From: Ophiura sarsii
Lineage: Eukaryota > Echinodermata > Ophiuroidea > Amphilepidida > Ophiuridae
Direction: 5' to 3'
DNA length: 64,000 bases
Assembly (NCBI GenBank): GCA_035610835.1
Contig: CM069448.1
Span: forward strand, 6,139,607 to 6,203,606
Part shown: piece by piece, positions 1 through 11,622 of the stretch
How the letters are laid out: every line of letters begins with the position of its first letter
Numbering within the stretch: the first letter of the stretch is position 1
Notes under the pieces: model-generated
What the model was told of the DNA's origin: nothing
The model's input: only the letters and a program-made list of their open reading frames with translations
Databases searched by the model: none
Program-made: the position numbers and the translations under genes

Positions 1-285
1 TTTCATGTGACATATGGTTGTAAACAATAAGCATTTGTGACATTGAGGACTTTTACTTCCAATTCTGACTATGACAACATTATAATGTTTATTCATCAAA
101 TGTCATACTACCATCAATCTTGTTTCATAATATTTAAAACATTGGTATCAGAGCAGTACTGGGCGAATCGAGTGTCGCACTGTATTCTGACAAGTGGTGT
201 CCCTTTGAACCAATATGTTCAACTACGTTGATGTCTAATTGCATTTTAATATCAAGAAATCTCGCATCATTAGTTTTAAATTAAA
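1..285 (+). repeat. Partial copy of the A/B segmental repeat
   Basis: This stretch reads identically to 1466-1750, inside copy A of the large segmental repeat, so the direct-repeat period is 1465 bp. The match runs from the first base of the window to a run ending ttaaaa, after which this copy enters a LINE fragment while copy A continues in repeat sequence. Copy B (8857-9110) is clearly more diverged, so this pair is young. The 64-residue open frame it contains starts with GTG, has no family resemblance and is not taken as a gene. The left limit lies outside the window. Confidence 0.85.
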
Positions 286-1117
286 AGAGAGCCTTTCCTG
301 AACCCTTCATTTAATGAACGAAGAAGAAAAATGGAAATGTCGTCCCAAAACATTTTATAAAATTCTGCTGTAAAGCCATCCGGGCCTGGAGTCTTATTAT
401 TTTTCATGTTTTTCAAAGCAAAAGAAATCTCAGCCAAATTGTGTTAATTTGTTAATATGTACAACATGATCATTAATGTTAATATTACTCTCTTCATATT
501 TATACAAGTTTTCATAAAATAATATTATTTCTTTTTCAATATCCTCCTGAGAGATTGCCTCTGTGTTATCTTTTCTAACAATTTTACATATTTGTTTATT
601 TACAAAGTTTCTTTTTTCAAGATTCAGAAAATATTTTGATGGTTTCTCCCCTTCTTCTATCCATTTAGCTTTTGACCGGACAAAACATCCTTTAATTCGT
701 TTAGCACGTAAGTCTTCAAGCTCATGTTTAGCATTATCAAGTTCCTTCATTACCGATTCGAAATTGTGGTCTTTATTCAAAGCTTCTTCACATGATTTCT
801 CCAAATTATTGATCAAATTATCAAGTGTTTCTTCAGTTTTATCAATTTCTTTCTTTCTGTTAGATGAAAATGCCATGGTAACACCTCTAATTTCCAGCAA
901 TAATACTTCAAAAAATAGCTGATCGTCGATAGTCAACATTAATTCAGATGGGCTAATATCATTTATACATTCTCTATCATATGGAGAGGCCGCATATATT
1001 TTTTTTACCTTTGTAATTGAATCTTTAACCATATCTACATATTTTTCTTCTATAAGCAAATCATTGTTTAATTTCCAAGATCCCCGACCTTTTTTTATAT
1101 TTTCACTCTTATTTAGA
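286..1117 (-). pseudogene. L1/Tx1-like non-LTR retrotransposon fragment (linker to start of reverse transcriptase)
   Basis: Read on the minus strand, the fragment begins near 1117 with the linker segment GRGSWKLNNDLL. A lysine/glutamate-rich helical stretch follows, then the pre-RT signature RSKAKWIEEGEKPSKYFLNL, characteristic of L1-superfamily ORF2 proteins. The main open frame spans 1059-430. It stops at 430-432 after KLTQFG, but the homology resumes in another frame with AEISFALKNMKNNKTPGPDG (RT domain start) and continues to about 286 (FLLRSLNEGFRKGS), so there is at least one frameshift. The endonuclease, catalytic RT core and 3' end are missing. Both ends are truncated, which fits a dead internal fragment carried in a rearranged repeat. 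The L1/Tx1 assignment is from motif memory; the exact clade is uncertain. Confidence 0.85.
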
Positions 1118-2037
1118 CCAATGACACGTCAGGACATAGATGTTACGCGTAGGCCCCCTTGCTAGGTGTTTTCTTGTCTCTCCTGATCAAGATATGTGGC
1201 CGCTAAATTTTCGAGTGACTTTTTTGGATTCAGCGCACTGTTTTTTTTATAAGAAAAAGACTTGTCAAACCTTCCTTAGGGAAGATTCTGATTAACGCCA
1301 CTTATCTCCTATAGCCTATTTAGTAGTATTATAAAAGCGCAACATTTTGATATATTGATCACAGTCGCGCATCGTTGAATGATCTACTAAGCAATCATGG
1401 TAATGACGAAAGCGGGATCTACTACGAAAGTGACTAATGATGGTATGTGTTCACCGGGTTGTTAATTTCATGTGACATATGGTTGTAAACAATAAGCATT
1501 TGTGACATTGAGGACTTTTACTTCCAATTCTGACTATGACAACATTATAATGTTTATTCATCAAATGTCATACTACCATCAATCTTGTTTCATAATATTT
1601 AAAACATTGGTATCAGAGCAGTACTGGGCGAATCGAGTGTCGCACTGTATTCTGACAAGTGGTGTCCCTTTGAACCAATATGTTCAACTACGTTGATGTC
1701 TAATTGCATTTTAATATCAAGAAATCTCGCATCATTAGTTTTAAATTAAAACATTTTATCAAATTATATAGTTCATAACAACTTATCTAAAATTAAATAG
1801 CCCTAGTTCCCCTTAAAGTTTATTAGTAGTGGGACCATACCTACTCGTATTCTTTTTCAAATAAAAGAGGATGAAGAAGCAGTTGAAAATGTAACAGATA
1901 TGAATGAGGGAAGCTGAGTTCATCTACTGATAATCGCGCTTGGAATACACCAATACATAATGTGAATATCGTTAGTACACTGGGATTTTTGCAAATGACC
2001 TGTTGGATGACTACGAATATTCAAGTACATGTATAAT

Positions 2038-2420
2038 CCCGGGGAGGGGTACTCGGATTTGGTTTGGTCGGGGGTGTGCCGCTGTAGATTCAAAACCCAT
2101 ACCCATTTTTAGGGGTGATTTTGGAAAAATCGGTACCCATTTTTAGGGGTTTTGCTTCATTTTAGACCAAATTTTCGCAAATTATCAGGAAAATATACCT
2201 AATTTTTGCAAATTTTCGCGAAAATAGACCTAATTTTGGGAAATTTTCGCGAAAATAGACAAAAAATGCGCGAAAATAGACTCATTTGTAAAAAGTGACC
2301 CCATTATTAGGGATTTCCAGCACAAAATCATACCCCATGTTTAGGGATTTTGTGCCCAAAAACCTACCCATTAGAGCGGCACACCCCCGTATACCGTCTT
2401 AGGCGAGTACCCCTCCCGGG
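2038..2420. mobile_element. 383-bp TIR element with 8-bp target duplication (hAT-like size)
   Basis: The ends are inverted repeats, cccggggaggggtactcgg at the left and cgagtacccctcccggg at the right, with gcggcacaccccc complementing gggggtgtgccgc further in. The element is flanked by the direct repeat tgtataat (2030-2037 and 2421-2428). The paralogous copy B (around 9400-9412) runs straight through without it, which gives an empty site. The interior is low complexity with repeated aattttcgcgaaaatag and cccatttttagggg units and has no coding frame. An 8-bp target duplication is typical of hAT, but the TIR sequence alone does not prove the superfamily. Confidence 0.88.
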
Positions 2421-3253
2421 TGTATAATACGTCCAGCTGGTTCCTTTAGGCAATTCAGTGTTCAAGACCTTATAGCAGACCAGTAGACTACGATATTGAC
2501 ACACGAATAAAGTATTTTATACAAGAACTTCCTGGGCAATTCGATTGAAGTATAGCCAACATGCCCGCAAGTTAAAATACGAGCTGAAGTTAAATATTTG
2601 ATACATACGTACTCGCACTGTACTGAACTTTTTCAACGTATCTGCTATTACAAGTGATAGCTGTAGGGGAAAAAACACTAGGAAAGTAGTTGTTGAAAAT
2701 ATCATGTTACTGCTATAAGAAAACTTCATATGTACATTCATTTAATTTCAGATGACAGATCTTTGACTTTTAACCGTGGATATATATCAATATATCAGTC
2801 AAATGAGCCAAGGCGTCTGCATACATTATATCCGATGACGCTAACAAATGCATATGCCTGTAATATAGTAAGGAAACTGACGCCAATATCTTATTAAATA
2901 TTATATTTTACAATTCCTATGTAAGAACCAGACACACTTTACATCTTGTTAATGTATTCTATTTTACACTTCTTTTGTATGACCGAGACATACTTCTTGT
3001 GTCAAAGCCCAAATTACAGTCTACAATTAACATACTTTTATCATTATTCTCAAATTACTAATTTCCTAACAACAACCATATTTCGCGCAATATAAAATAC
3101 ATACATCCCACAATGATAGCTGGTTGTATCTGAAGATTAGTATTATTTTATATTGCCTGCTAAATATCACTTTCAAAATTGAATTGTACTAATTATTTTA
3201 GAACTTAACAACTAATTGTTTAATAGTTATCGGTGGAGTTATAGTAGATTTAT

Positions 3254-3354
3254 ATAATATTGAATGGCTTTGAGGGTGATACGAGAATATATTGCATATA
3301 TATTTTTTAAAGCTCGTGCAATATTTTTGTATCACCCGAAAATAAGACATTCAA

Positions 3355-3385
<31 letters not shown>

Positions 3386-3390
3386 TATAT
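3254..3390. repeat. Short inverted-repeat element plus (TTA)n
   Basis: The ends ataatattgaatg (3254) and cattcaatattat (3348-3360) are complementary, and gggtgatac (3275) pairs with gtatcaccc (3330). A TTA microsatellite follows directly (3357-3390). A second copy with the same arms is at 41718-41854. It is absent from copy B, so it inserted into copy A. Confidence 0.75.
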
Positions 3391-3512
3391 ATCAGACTGT
3401 TTTAATCAAACTAAATAAGTTAGCCCAAACTTACCTTCTCTGCGCATATATACTCACGCGCACACCTTCTGCGCCATTCAAAATAATATTATGTTGCATT
3501 CGACAGTACCTT
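3391..3512 (+). repeat. Dispersed repeat segment shared with 41855-41965
   Basis: The shared words include aaataagttagccc, actcacgcgcaca and cttctgcgcc, in the same order in both copies and in both cases immediately downstream of the inverted-repeat element. The two parts therefore probably belong to one larger element of about 250 bp. Confidence 0.7.
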
Positions 3513-4335
3513 ACGTTTCACGACCATGAAAGCGCGCATCTTTTTAGCTTTAATCCAATCGCCATATCCGAAAAAAGGGTATACAAATTCAAAACCCTTT
3601 TAGTTTTCATATAAATACAGGAAGGTAAATAATTCTTTTCGACTAGTTGTCTGACTTTCTTAGATGATGCATTGAATTTGGTGGTGTTGACATTGGCGAA
3701 CACCCTAGGATGCAATAACTCTTCTTTTCTTAAACATAGGTATCAAAACACGCTCACGGACGTACATACACTGACCTGACCTCAAGCAGTTTGACGTTCA
3801 TATGATAATAATTGTACAAACACCTCATAAATGTATAGTTAAGTGGAAATGATGTGATAAAATAGTTTAAGCATATCTAAGTATGCGTTATGTGCTCTCG
3901 TTGCAGTGTTCGCCTTTTATGATCTTTAAATTCATAGGGGTAGCACTTGTTTCCGCGGAGATTCCCTTGAGACCAGAGAGTATAGTAAAATAGCATTAAG
4001 TTATGGTGGAAATTGTAAGTGCTTAAAAGAAAGAGCAATGCATTTGCCGTTCTCTATATAATTGAACGTCATGCTTTGTGGGATTTTAATTTGCAGGAAC
4101 ACCTATAAGTAAAAAAGGAAAAGTTATAATGTAATTGACTTTTGTTATTCTTCTCTGAGGCACTAGGCAACAGTTGTTTCCTGAAAAAGAATATTGCATT
4201 CGAGTTAAATTCTATATAGATTTTGTTCAGTTCATATTAGAGTCATATCATGGAAATAACATACATGTATACATCGTTTAAAAGCTAATACATAAATATT
4301 ATACATTAAGATATATACATGTATACATCATTTAA

Positions 4336-5008
4336 GGTGATGGTCTACAATAAAAAATGAAAAATTAAATATCTAAGTCATATAAAAATCATTTTTGGAT
4401 ATGTTAACACTTATGACCATATGAGGATTTCCGGAGATTTTTTCTTCTTCAAAATGCATACTAATAATGGCGGCCATCCTGAATATTATCGGCTATTTTA
4501 TCACGGGGTACTCCTGAAGGTACGCAAAAATATGTCTTTGATTTTATTAACTAGAAATATGCTTGTACACATGATAGTTGGGATAGCATAGCCTTTGTTT
4601 TTCAAATGTGTGTTCAGAATTGTCAAATTTTCCTTATTTTTGAAAAATATTTAAAAATCATTTTTTAACTAAAAATGAGCGTTTTTGAAAATACGAATGG
4701 CTGTAAAATTTCAAACAAGAACAAAATATGCAAAAAAGGTATGCTATCCCTTGTAGAACTATTTAGACGTCTAGTTTCATTCTAAATTACAGCTTCATAC
4801 ATGCTTCCGTTTTGGAGAAAAGACCAGGATTGATCGAAATGACAGTTTCGATAAAACGGCGTTTGACGTTTAGAAACACTGTAGTTAATTAGTATGCAAA
4901 TTAGGTACAGCATTTAAATTTTTAAATCTATAATTAAAATTACTATTTGAATTATCACATTTTTTTTGTACAGTTTCATACATGCTCAGAAATCACGAGT
5001 ACTATTTA
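4336..5008. other. AT-rich stretch, nothing recognised
   Basis: No coding family, RNA gene, TIR or tandem repeat was identified here. Confidence 0.5.
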
Positions 5009-5393
5009 GGCCCCGCAAAGTTGATTTTCAGTTTCCCGTCACCAGCCCGCGCTTCATTTTAATGCCCGCGTTTGAATTCATTATTGAAATCTCGGGGAAA
5101 TAATACAATTTTTGCAATAAAAACGTCCGAATTCATGCATTTTGTGTGATGAAATTGTCCGATCAATCGTCCGTCGTGACAAAAGTATTCATTTTGACCA
5201 GAATAGCTTTCTGTAACTTACATATCTAAATTGACCCAATTTCATTCTTTGATAGGGTGCAGCGGTACAATACGTCTGACATCCACATTTTGTATAATAA
5301 TGAAAGTCGTAAAAATAATGAATAATGAAAAAGTTGCCTCGCTAATTTTGAAAACAAATGCTACGGGAAACTAAAAATCAACTTTGCGGGGCC
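5009..5393. mobile_element. Harbinger-type MITE with TTA target duplication
   Basis: Thirty-odd-bp terminal inverted repeats begin ggccccgcaaagttgatttt and end aaaatcaactttgcggggcc, with agtttcccgt/acgggaaact continuing inward. Flanking trinucleotides are TTA at 5006-5008 and 5394-5396. A 3-bp TWA duplication with G-rich TIRs is the known habit of PIF/Harbinger. The 385-bp interior shows no transposase, so this is a non-autonomous copy. The inner TIR word agtttcccgt also occurs in the neighbouring element at 5651. Confidence 0.88.
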
Positions 5394-5650
5394 TTAGAGT
5401 AGAGACGACTTTATAGCATTTAGTGGGGGTCCGCCAAAAACAACATGATCTAACCAAGGCTGTGGGAATCACATGCATCATCATTTATAGATAGCGGTAG
5501 ACCTTGATAGACAGTGGCAGAATTACATAACAAGTTTTAAATATTATGTAGAACATAAATAAATTGATACTGGGGTGAAATAGCATGACTAGTTTCGAAT
5601 CTTCAGTTTAGTGTGATCCTCATCAGATGCCGCCTTATCGGCATGGGTTA

Positions 5651-6783
5651 GGCTAATGAAAGTGAATTGTTAGTTTCCCGTTACATTTTTTGGGGTCAGT
5701 GAGTAGGCGACTATTTCATTATTCATTATTCATTATTTTTAAAACATTCATTATTTTTTTAATATGTACCCAAATACGTGTAGCGTATTATAGATTCAAG
5801 AGTGTATAATTGTGAATAGGGGCATAAATATGTCCTTACTACAATAAATAAATGAATTTCAGACCATTTTGCATACAAAGTCTTGTTTATTTCAAAACTG
5901 TCTTCCTTCCTCTTAATGCTTTTCAGAAGATTTTTCATAACACACCCCTACCCAACACCCATACCCACCACCTCAAAAAACATTCATGTGATAGCTAGCT
6001 AGCTGCACCGGTAGTGCTCGTGCATCGTCTTTTTATAAAGATAGCCTCTGTCGCACCGGTTTGCGTTCACTCGTCGCTATCATTTATCAAACGGTGTAAA
6101 CGAAGGAACAAGAGTTGTAGCAGATACTACACTGTCGTCCACTGCAGTTTTCAAAGTATAGTTCACGTATGCTTTCAGTTTTATAGCGGGGTAAAAATAT
6201 GCTTGTATTTTCTTATAAATGTTGAAATTTAAAAGGAAATAATTTACCCGTAGTAATTAAATATATAATTTACCATTTTTTATATTTTCTTTACATTTTG
6301 TGTGTGCAAATATCGTATGTTTGGGTTTATTAATTGTACATATTTAGTGTATTTTACTTCAACGATACGGTATATGCACATTCTAAATGTATATGGTGCA
6401 TGGTGGTTAGTGGCTCTGTTGCGAACTTGCAATCACGATTCGGTAGAAATGGATTGGTGGAAATCAGCGATCGCGGAGGCAATAACTAAATTTCTTTGTG
6501 GTGTATAGGCCTGCTGTACAAGTTGTACGGCTTCGAAGAGTGCCTCGAAATCGCTAAAAATGAAAAAAAAATTGTCATATGGACGGGTTGGTATGTCGAG
6601 TATTCGATTTACACCGTATTTGTACTTATTTATTGATGAAATACGATAAAATTGTAGTCAAAATTCGCTTATTTTTTCTAAACAAACAAATAATTAAATA
6701 TTTACCAAATAATGAAATATTCACGCGGGGACCATTGTGAGTCGGTCGGGTAACGGGAAACTAACAATTCACTTTCATTAGCC
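5651..6783. mobile_element. Harbinger-type 1.13-kb element with TTA target duplication
   Basis: The left end ggctaatgaaagtgaattgt and right end acaattcactttcattagcc are perfect inverted repeats that extend further inward (tagtttcccgttac / gtaacgggaaacta). TTA flanks both sides (5648-5650, 6784-6786). The interior holds a tcattatt microsatellite near 5718 and no recognisable transposase; the short frames at 6014-6232 and 6302-6508 match no DDE or Myb-like pattern known to me. It shares agtttcccgt with the element at 5009, which suggests related transposase recognition. Confidence 0.88.
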
Positions 6784-6786
6784 TTA

Positions 6787-8636
6787 TAGATATTAAACAG
6801 GTTGAGCATTGACATAAATAATGTCTGTTTAAATAAGCAAATTTACAACATTATTGGATGTAGGCCTATTGATGTAGGCATAATGTTGGATGCTGCTTAG
6901 CTTTTAATGATATTAACGTAATAAGTGTTCACGCTGTTGTGTGGGTGATGTCTATAATGACTATCTAATGTAATAGTCTGTATGTTGTCACGTGGTGCGC
7001 AAGACCTGTGTTATAGTAGGCCGTGGCATAAGCAACAAAGAATTCAAGCAGTGCTGTTATGACGACGCAAGTAAACAAAATACTAATCTATTGTGTCGTT
7101 CAAATGGTCAAGTATGATTCGGGCTCACTAGTGATTTTTTTTGTCGTTTCCGTCTTTTGCTACCAATAAATGGCGGACCAATAGATATTATACATGTCTG
7201 GAGGACAGCAGAACAAAATATCATTTTAGTTGAAAGCCATCATACAATTTATGATCGTTTTGTGTTTTTATTTACTCAATGATACATTTAAATCGGCGAG
7301 ATAAACTAATAATGAAATATGTTAAAGGTAGATGATCCGATTGCTGGCCTGATTTTCAACTTGGTGTTGTACATTAAATTACATCCTTAAACTTGTCGCA
7401 TTCCAAAGTTTGAGTTGCATAACTCCAACGGTTCTATTTTTAAAAGCACAAGGTCACAAATATTTGCCCATTGAGTAGCACACAAACTGGTTGGTGGTTA
7501 ACCACCTTTGGCAGTAATTCACCATATTTTAGCCCATTATTTCTAAATGGAACATTTCTGGCACTACAACCTACCCTGCTGTATGCATTGTCATTTTTAT
7601 TCAGATTATTTATTTATAGGAAATGTTGTTCTAACGCTCTTTCCCACCTGCCGGTTCGGTGAATCTGCTGCTTTCTACATGCGCTTGACAACACCATTTT
7701 GCGCACATTTTTGCGAAACATTTGCTCTCAATGTGAGTATAGAAAGTGACATTACACACTCACGCTCTCGAAAAATATCTATTCGTGCACCCTAAAAAAT
7801 CATCTACAAAAGCTTAATACTTTCTTGACAACTGTACACAATGTACATAAGAGACATAAGTGGACCCTAATTTGTCATAAATTATGGCTTAATTTGGGAT
7901 TTTTTTAATTCAGAATATAATTTCTAGTATACAAATATCAACAATTCATACTTCCAAAAGTAATCAACTGTAACATAGGGCAATTGAGATATGTGTGAGA
8001 CACGTCTTCAGGTAATTCATGTCTTGCCAGAGACACAAACTCAAGATATGTCTCAAAAGTGCATAGAGACGTGACCCATGTTTTACTGGAGACATGTCCA
8101 AAAACTGGCTTCACCCGGCATGTCTTGGCACGTGTTTTCAACCAATTAATTTTGCTATGTTATTTATTGTTTAAGACACTTGTATTTGCAAGACATGACT
8201 TCAAAAAGTCTCCAAGACACCGTTTTTACATTAGCCCATCAGTACCTCCAAAATAAAAACATTTAAACTATTTGAAATTAATCCAAAAGGCACTCGTAAG
8301 GGGAACAAATTGTCGAATTCTGCTGCTCTGTCACTTGTAACTTGTTAAATAGGCGTATGATGTACATAGGCATACTAACAGACAGGCAATGCACCATAAG
8401 CATATTCTGATTTTTACCTAAATATATATTTGTGGCTAACATAATGGCTGAAGATGAACATCATTTCATAGGCTGGGTTAATAAGTATACGTTTTATAGA
8501 ATCAAGACCATTTTCCACCTTAGATTCTGATTTTGTTATCCCAAAAATGGTCAAAATGGTCATTCTATGACAAAAATGACAAAAATGTCGTGATTGGGGT
8601 CAATATGAGTGACATTTTTGGAATCAGTGATAGGCA
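6787..8636. other. No recognisable feature
   Basis: I found no coding homology and no strong inverted or tandem repeat. The short open frames (7471-7795, 8059-8256) are not family members I recognise. Around 8540-8620 there are several aaaaatg(g)tca words, but no clear unit. Confidence 0.45.
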
Positions 8637-9832
8637 TGTCAAACCTTCCTTAGGAAAGATTCTGATTAACGCTACTTATCTCCTAGGGTAGGCCTATTAT
8701 AGCCTGTTTTGTAGTATTATAGAAGCGCAACATTTTGATATATGCATCACAGTCGCGCATCGTTGAATGATCTACTAAGCAATCATGGTAATGGCCAGAG
8801 CGGGATCGACGAAAGAGACTAATGACGGTATGTGTTCACCGGGTTGTTAATTTCATGTGACATGGTTGTAAACAGTAAATATTTGGCAAAGAGGAATTTT
8901 ACTTTTAAATGTTTATGATATTTATTTAAATGTCATACTACACCATCAATCTTGTATCATAACGTTTTAAATGTTGATATCGGAGCAGTACTGGACGAAT
9001 CGAGAGTCGCACTGTATTCTGACAAGTGGTGTCCCTGTCAACCAATATGTTCAACTACGTTGATGTCTAATTGCATTTTAATATCATGAAATCTCGCGTC
9101 ATATCAGTTTAAAATATATCATTTTATTGTCGAATTAGTTTATAACAACTAATCCTTAAGTAAAGAGCCCCTATTTCCCCTTGAAGTTAGTAGTGGGACA
9201 ATACATACTCGTGGCTTTTTATAAAGAAATAGAGGATGAGAAAGCGGCTGAAAATGCAACAGAGGTGATCAGGTGAATGAGGGAAGCTGAGTTCATCTAC
9301 TGATAATCATGTATAAAATACACCCATACATACTGTGAATATCGGCGGTACACTGGACTTTTTGCAAATGACCAGTTGGATGACTAATAATATTCAAGTA
9401 CATGTGTACGTCCAGCTGGTTCCTTTAGGCCATTCCGTGTTTAAGGCCTGATAGCAGACCAGAGACATTGAGTAGACTACGATATTGACACACGGTTAAA
9501 GTATTTTATACAAGAACTTCCTGGGCAATTCGATTGAACTATAGCCAAATATGCACATGCCCGCAAGGTAAAAATACGAGCTGAAGTTGAATATTCGATA
9601 TACGTACACTCGTGCTATACTAAACTTTTTTGAAGTATCTGCTATTATAAGTGATAGCTGTAGGGGGAAAACTCTAGGAAAGTGGTTGTTGAAAATATCA
9701 TTTACTGCTATAAGGAAACTTCATATGTTCATTTGTTTAATTTCAGATGACAGATCTTTGACTTTTAACCGTGGATATATATGCTCTACCATCAGTCAAA
9801 TGAGCTAAAGCGTCTGCATACATAATAATTTT

Positions 9833-11022
9833 CGGCCGAGTGCACCAATGACGGGTAGCTGAAGAATAACGCTACCTCGCTAGTAACTGAGGCGTAACCC
9901 AAAATTTTGAGAGCGCCAATGCGGGGTAAGCTACTAGGCTAGTAACTGGCGGGTAATTTACGCTAAATGTTATACCTGACCGGACCCAAGAGTAAGTTGG
10001 GGCATAACGTGTTATGCCACAAGTCAGTCGATTCTAGCAGTAGCGTAAATTTGTTGTGAACATTGGAGGGGATGATTCGCTGATGCTGAAAGACCAATTG
10101 CGCTTGCATGCCCAGGTGGTGTATATTTGAAGTGGAATTTGACCCCTCATTAGCTAAAAGATTTTGTATTTTTGAAAATCCATTCATGCAATTTGGTGAT
10201 TTTTTAGTCAAAATTTAGATCACAACTTCTTTTGCCCATTCAAACACTAATCGCACCGACTTTGGTCATATTTTAACTAAAATATACTAATTGTCCAAGG
10301 ATCTTAAATAATGACTAAATAAATAAACTTATTATTGTTTTTATTAATTAAAAACTGATTAAACCAAGTTTAAACATTATTTTGAGTGGAAGAAGAAAAA
10401 AAGCATATCGTGCTGTGCGTGGACTGGGAATCGAACCGGGGTTCTGCGGTTTACAAGCGAAGACACGGTATCCACGCCACGGAAGTATTTGTGTTGAGAG
10501 ATGTGTTATAATTGTATATAATTGTTTCCATCGGGTGCTTGTGTTTGTCATCAAAATTGTGCTTTTTTAGTGCAATGTTTGTATATGCCCCTCGCCCAAA
10601 ATATGTTTGTAATGTCATGATAGTCCTTATTTTTGAAAAGGCGGTAAAAAAACTTCGAAATTTTTGGCCATAAAATGGCATCATTTTTTTCCGGATCGCA
10701 GGCCGACTCCACGTGATTCTTGATTTATACACTCACCTATGACCTAGCGAGTGACGACACGCTTTTAATATTACGGAGGACTAATCACGTCAGAATTTTA
10801 CATTAAACTATAGGTTAACACTTGGCATATGCGCCAATTAATTTTGTAAGGGACGATGCTGATTAATGTGGATATTTACCTCGCTAGTTGCTATTCTGGT
10901 GTTATTCGCCAGTTATGCTCTAAGAATTACATCGTTAGTAAGTTATGCTACAGTTAGAGCATAAGTACTAGGGAGGTAGCTTACCTCCCTATTAAGTTAC
11001 CCGTCATTGGTGCACTCGGCCG
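9833..11022. mobile_element. 1.19-kb TIR element inserted in copy B
   Basis: The left terminus cggccgagtgcaccaatgac (9833) is matched by gtcattggtgcactcggccg at 11003-11022; the TIR is about 25 bp. Subterminal tracts are rich in tcgctagta(a)ct, gcgtaac and ttaccc words in both orientations. Copy A passes through the corresponding point (2825-2832) without it, so this is an insertion. I could not define the target duplication because the flanks ataatttt and cattgcat do not match cleanly. The interior contains a tRNA-like stretch. No transposase frame was recognised, so it is non-autonomous. Confidence 0.82.
10415..10480 (-). pseudogene. tRNA-derived (SINE-head-like) sequence, TGT-like anticodon position
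   Basis: On the minus strand there is a B-box-like GGTTCGATTCC, an anticodon-loop-like CTTGTAA and an A-box remnant GTGGCGTGGATACC. The T stem mispairs at two positions and the D arm is short, so it is not a functional tRNA. A similar GTGGCGTG head occurs at 45329. It lies inside the TIR element at 9833-11022. Confidence 0.45.
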
Positions 11023-11415
11023 CATTGCATATCTGATGACGCTAACAAATGCATATCTCTTTAATATAATAAGGAAACTGACGCCAATATCTTATTAAAT
11101 ATTTTATTTTACAATTCCAGACATACTTTACATCTTGTTATAGATTCTTTTTTACACTTCTTATGTATGATGACCCAGACATACTTCTTGTGTCAAAGCC
11201 AAAATCACAGTCTACAAGTAACATACTTTTATAAGTATTCTTAAATTACAAATTTCCTAACAACAACCATATGTCGCGCAATTTGAAATCCATACATTCC
11301 ACAAAATCTGGTTATATCTAAAGATCAATATTATTTTTATATTACCTGCTAAATATAACTTTCGAAATTAGATTATACTAATTATTTTACAACTTAAACA
11401 ACTAATTGTTTAATA

Positions 11416-11622
11416 ATTTTTTGCGGAGTTACAGTAGATTCATAAATATCGACTGATTTTATTTCAATTTTGTCTGATCGATTTGTATTGATATCATTGT
11501 TGTTTGTAAATATTTGTCATTTTTTGCGGAGTTACAGTAGATTCATAAATATCGACTGATTTTATTTCAATTTTGTCTGATCGATTTGTATTGATATCAT
11601 TGTTGTTTGTAAATATTTGTCA
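11416..11622 (+). repeat. Two tandem copies of a 103-bp unit
   Basis: The unit starts atttttttgcggagttacag-like at 11416 and again at 11519, and the two copies read identically through cattgttgtttgtaaatatttgtcat. A short A-rich tail with aaataaataaaaatcttgat follows, like the 3' end of a retroposed element. The first unit begins inside copy B sequence (gcggagttacagtagatt equals ggtggagttatagtagatt in A). Confidence 0.85.

Larger units (their letters stand above)
1263..4335 (+). repeat. Segmental repeat, copy A
   Basis: From tgtcaaaccttcctta onward this matches 8637-11450 and then 15241-16130 in the same order and orientation, with scattered substitutions and small indels. Examples are gcgtctgcatacat at 2813 and 9811, and the block from ccttacgtttcac at 3509 matched at 15254. 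Copy A carries two insertions that B lacks (2038-2420 and about 3254-3510). No coding family was recognised. It may be a degraded large element or a low-copy duplication; one window cannot separate these. Confidence 0.85.
8637..11450 (+). repeat. Segmental repeat, copy B (first part)
   Basis: This is collinear with copy A from tgtcaaacc (8637) to ggagttacagtagatt (about 11440), apart from the 1.19-kb TIR insertion at 9833-11022. The divergence from A (substitutions every 10-20 bases in places) is much greater than that between 1-285 and 1466-1750. The copy resumes at 15241 after about 3.8 kb of other DNA, including an RTE-like LINE. Confidence 0.82.

Noticed and set aside
37..231. 64-residue frame present identically at 1502-1696
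   Set aside because: Starts with GTG, short, and identical only because the underlying 285-bp repeat is duplicated.
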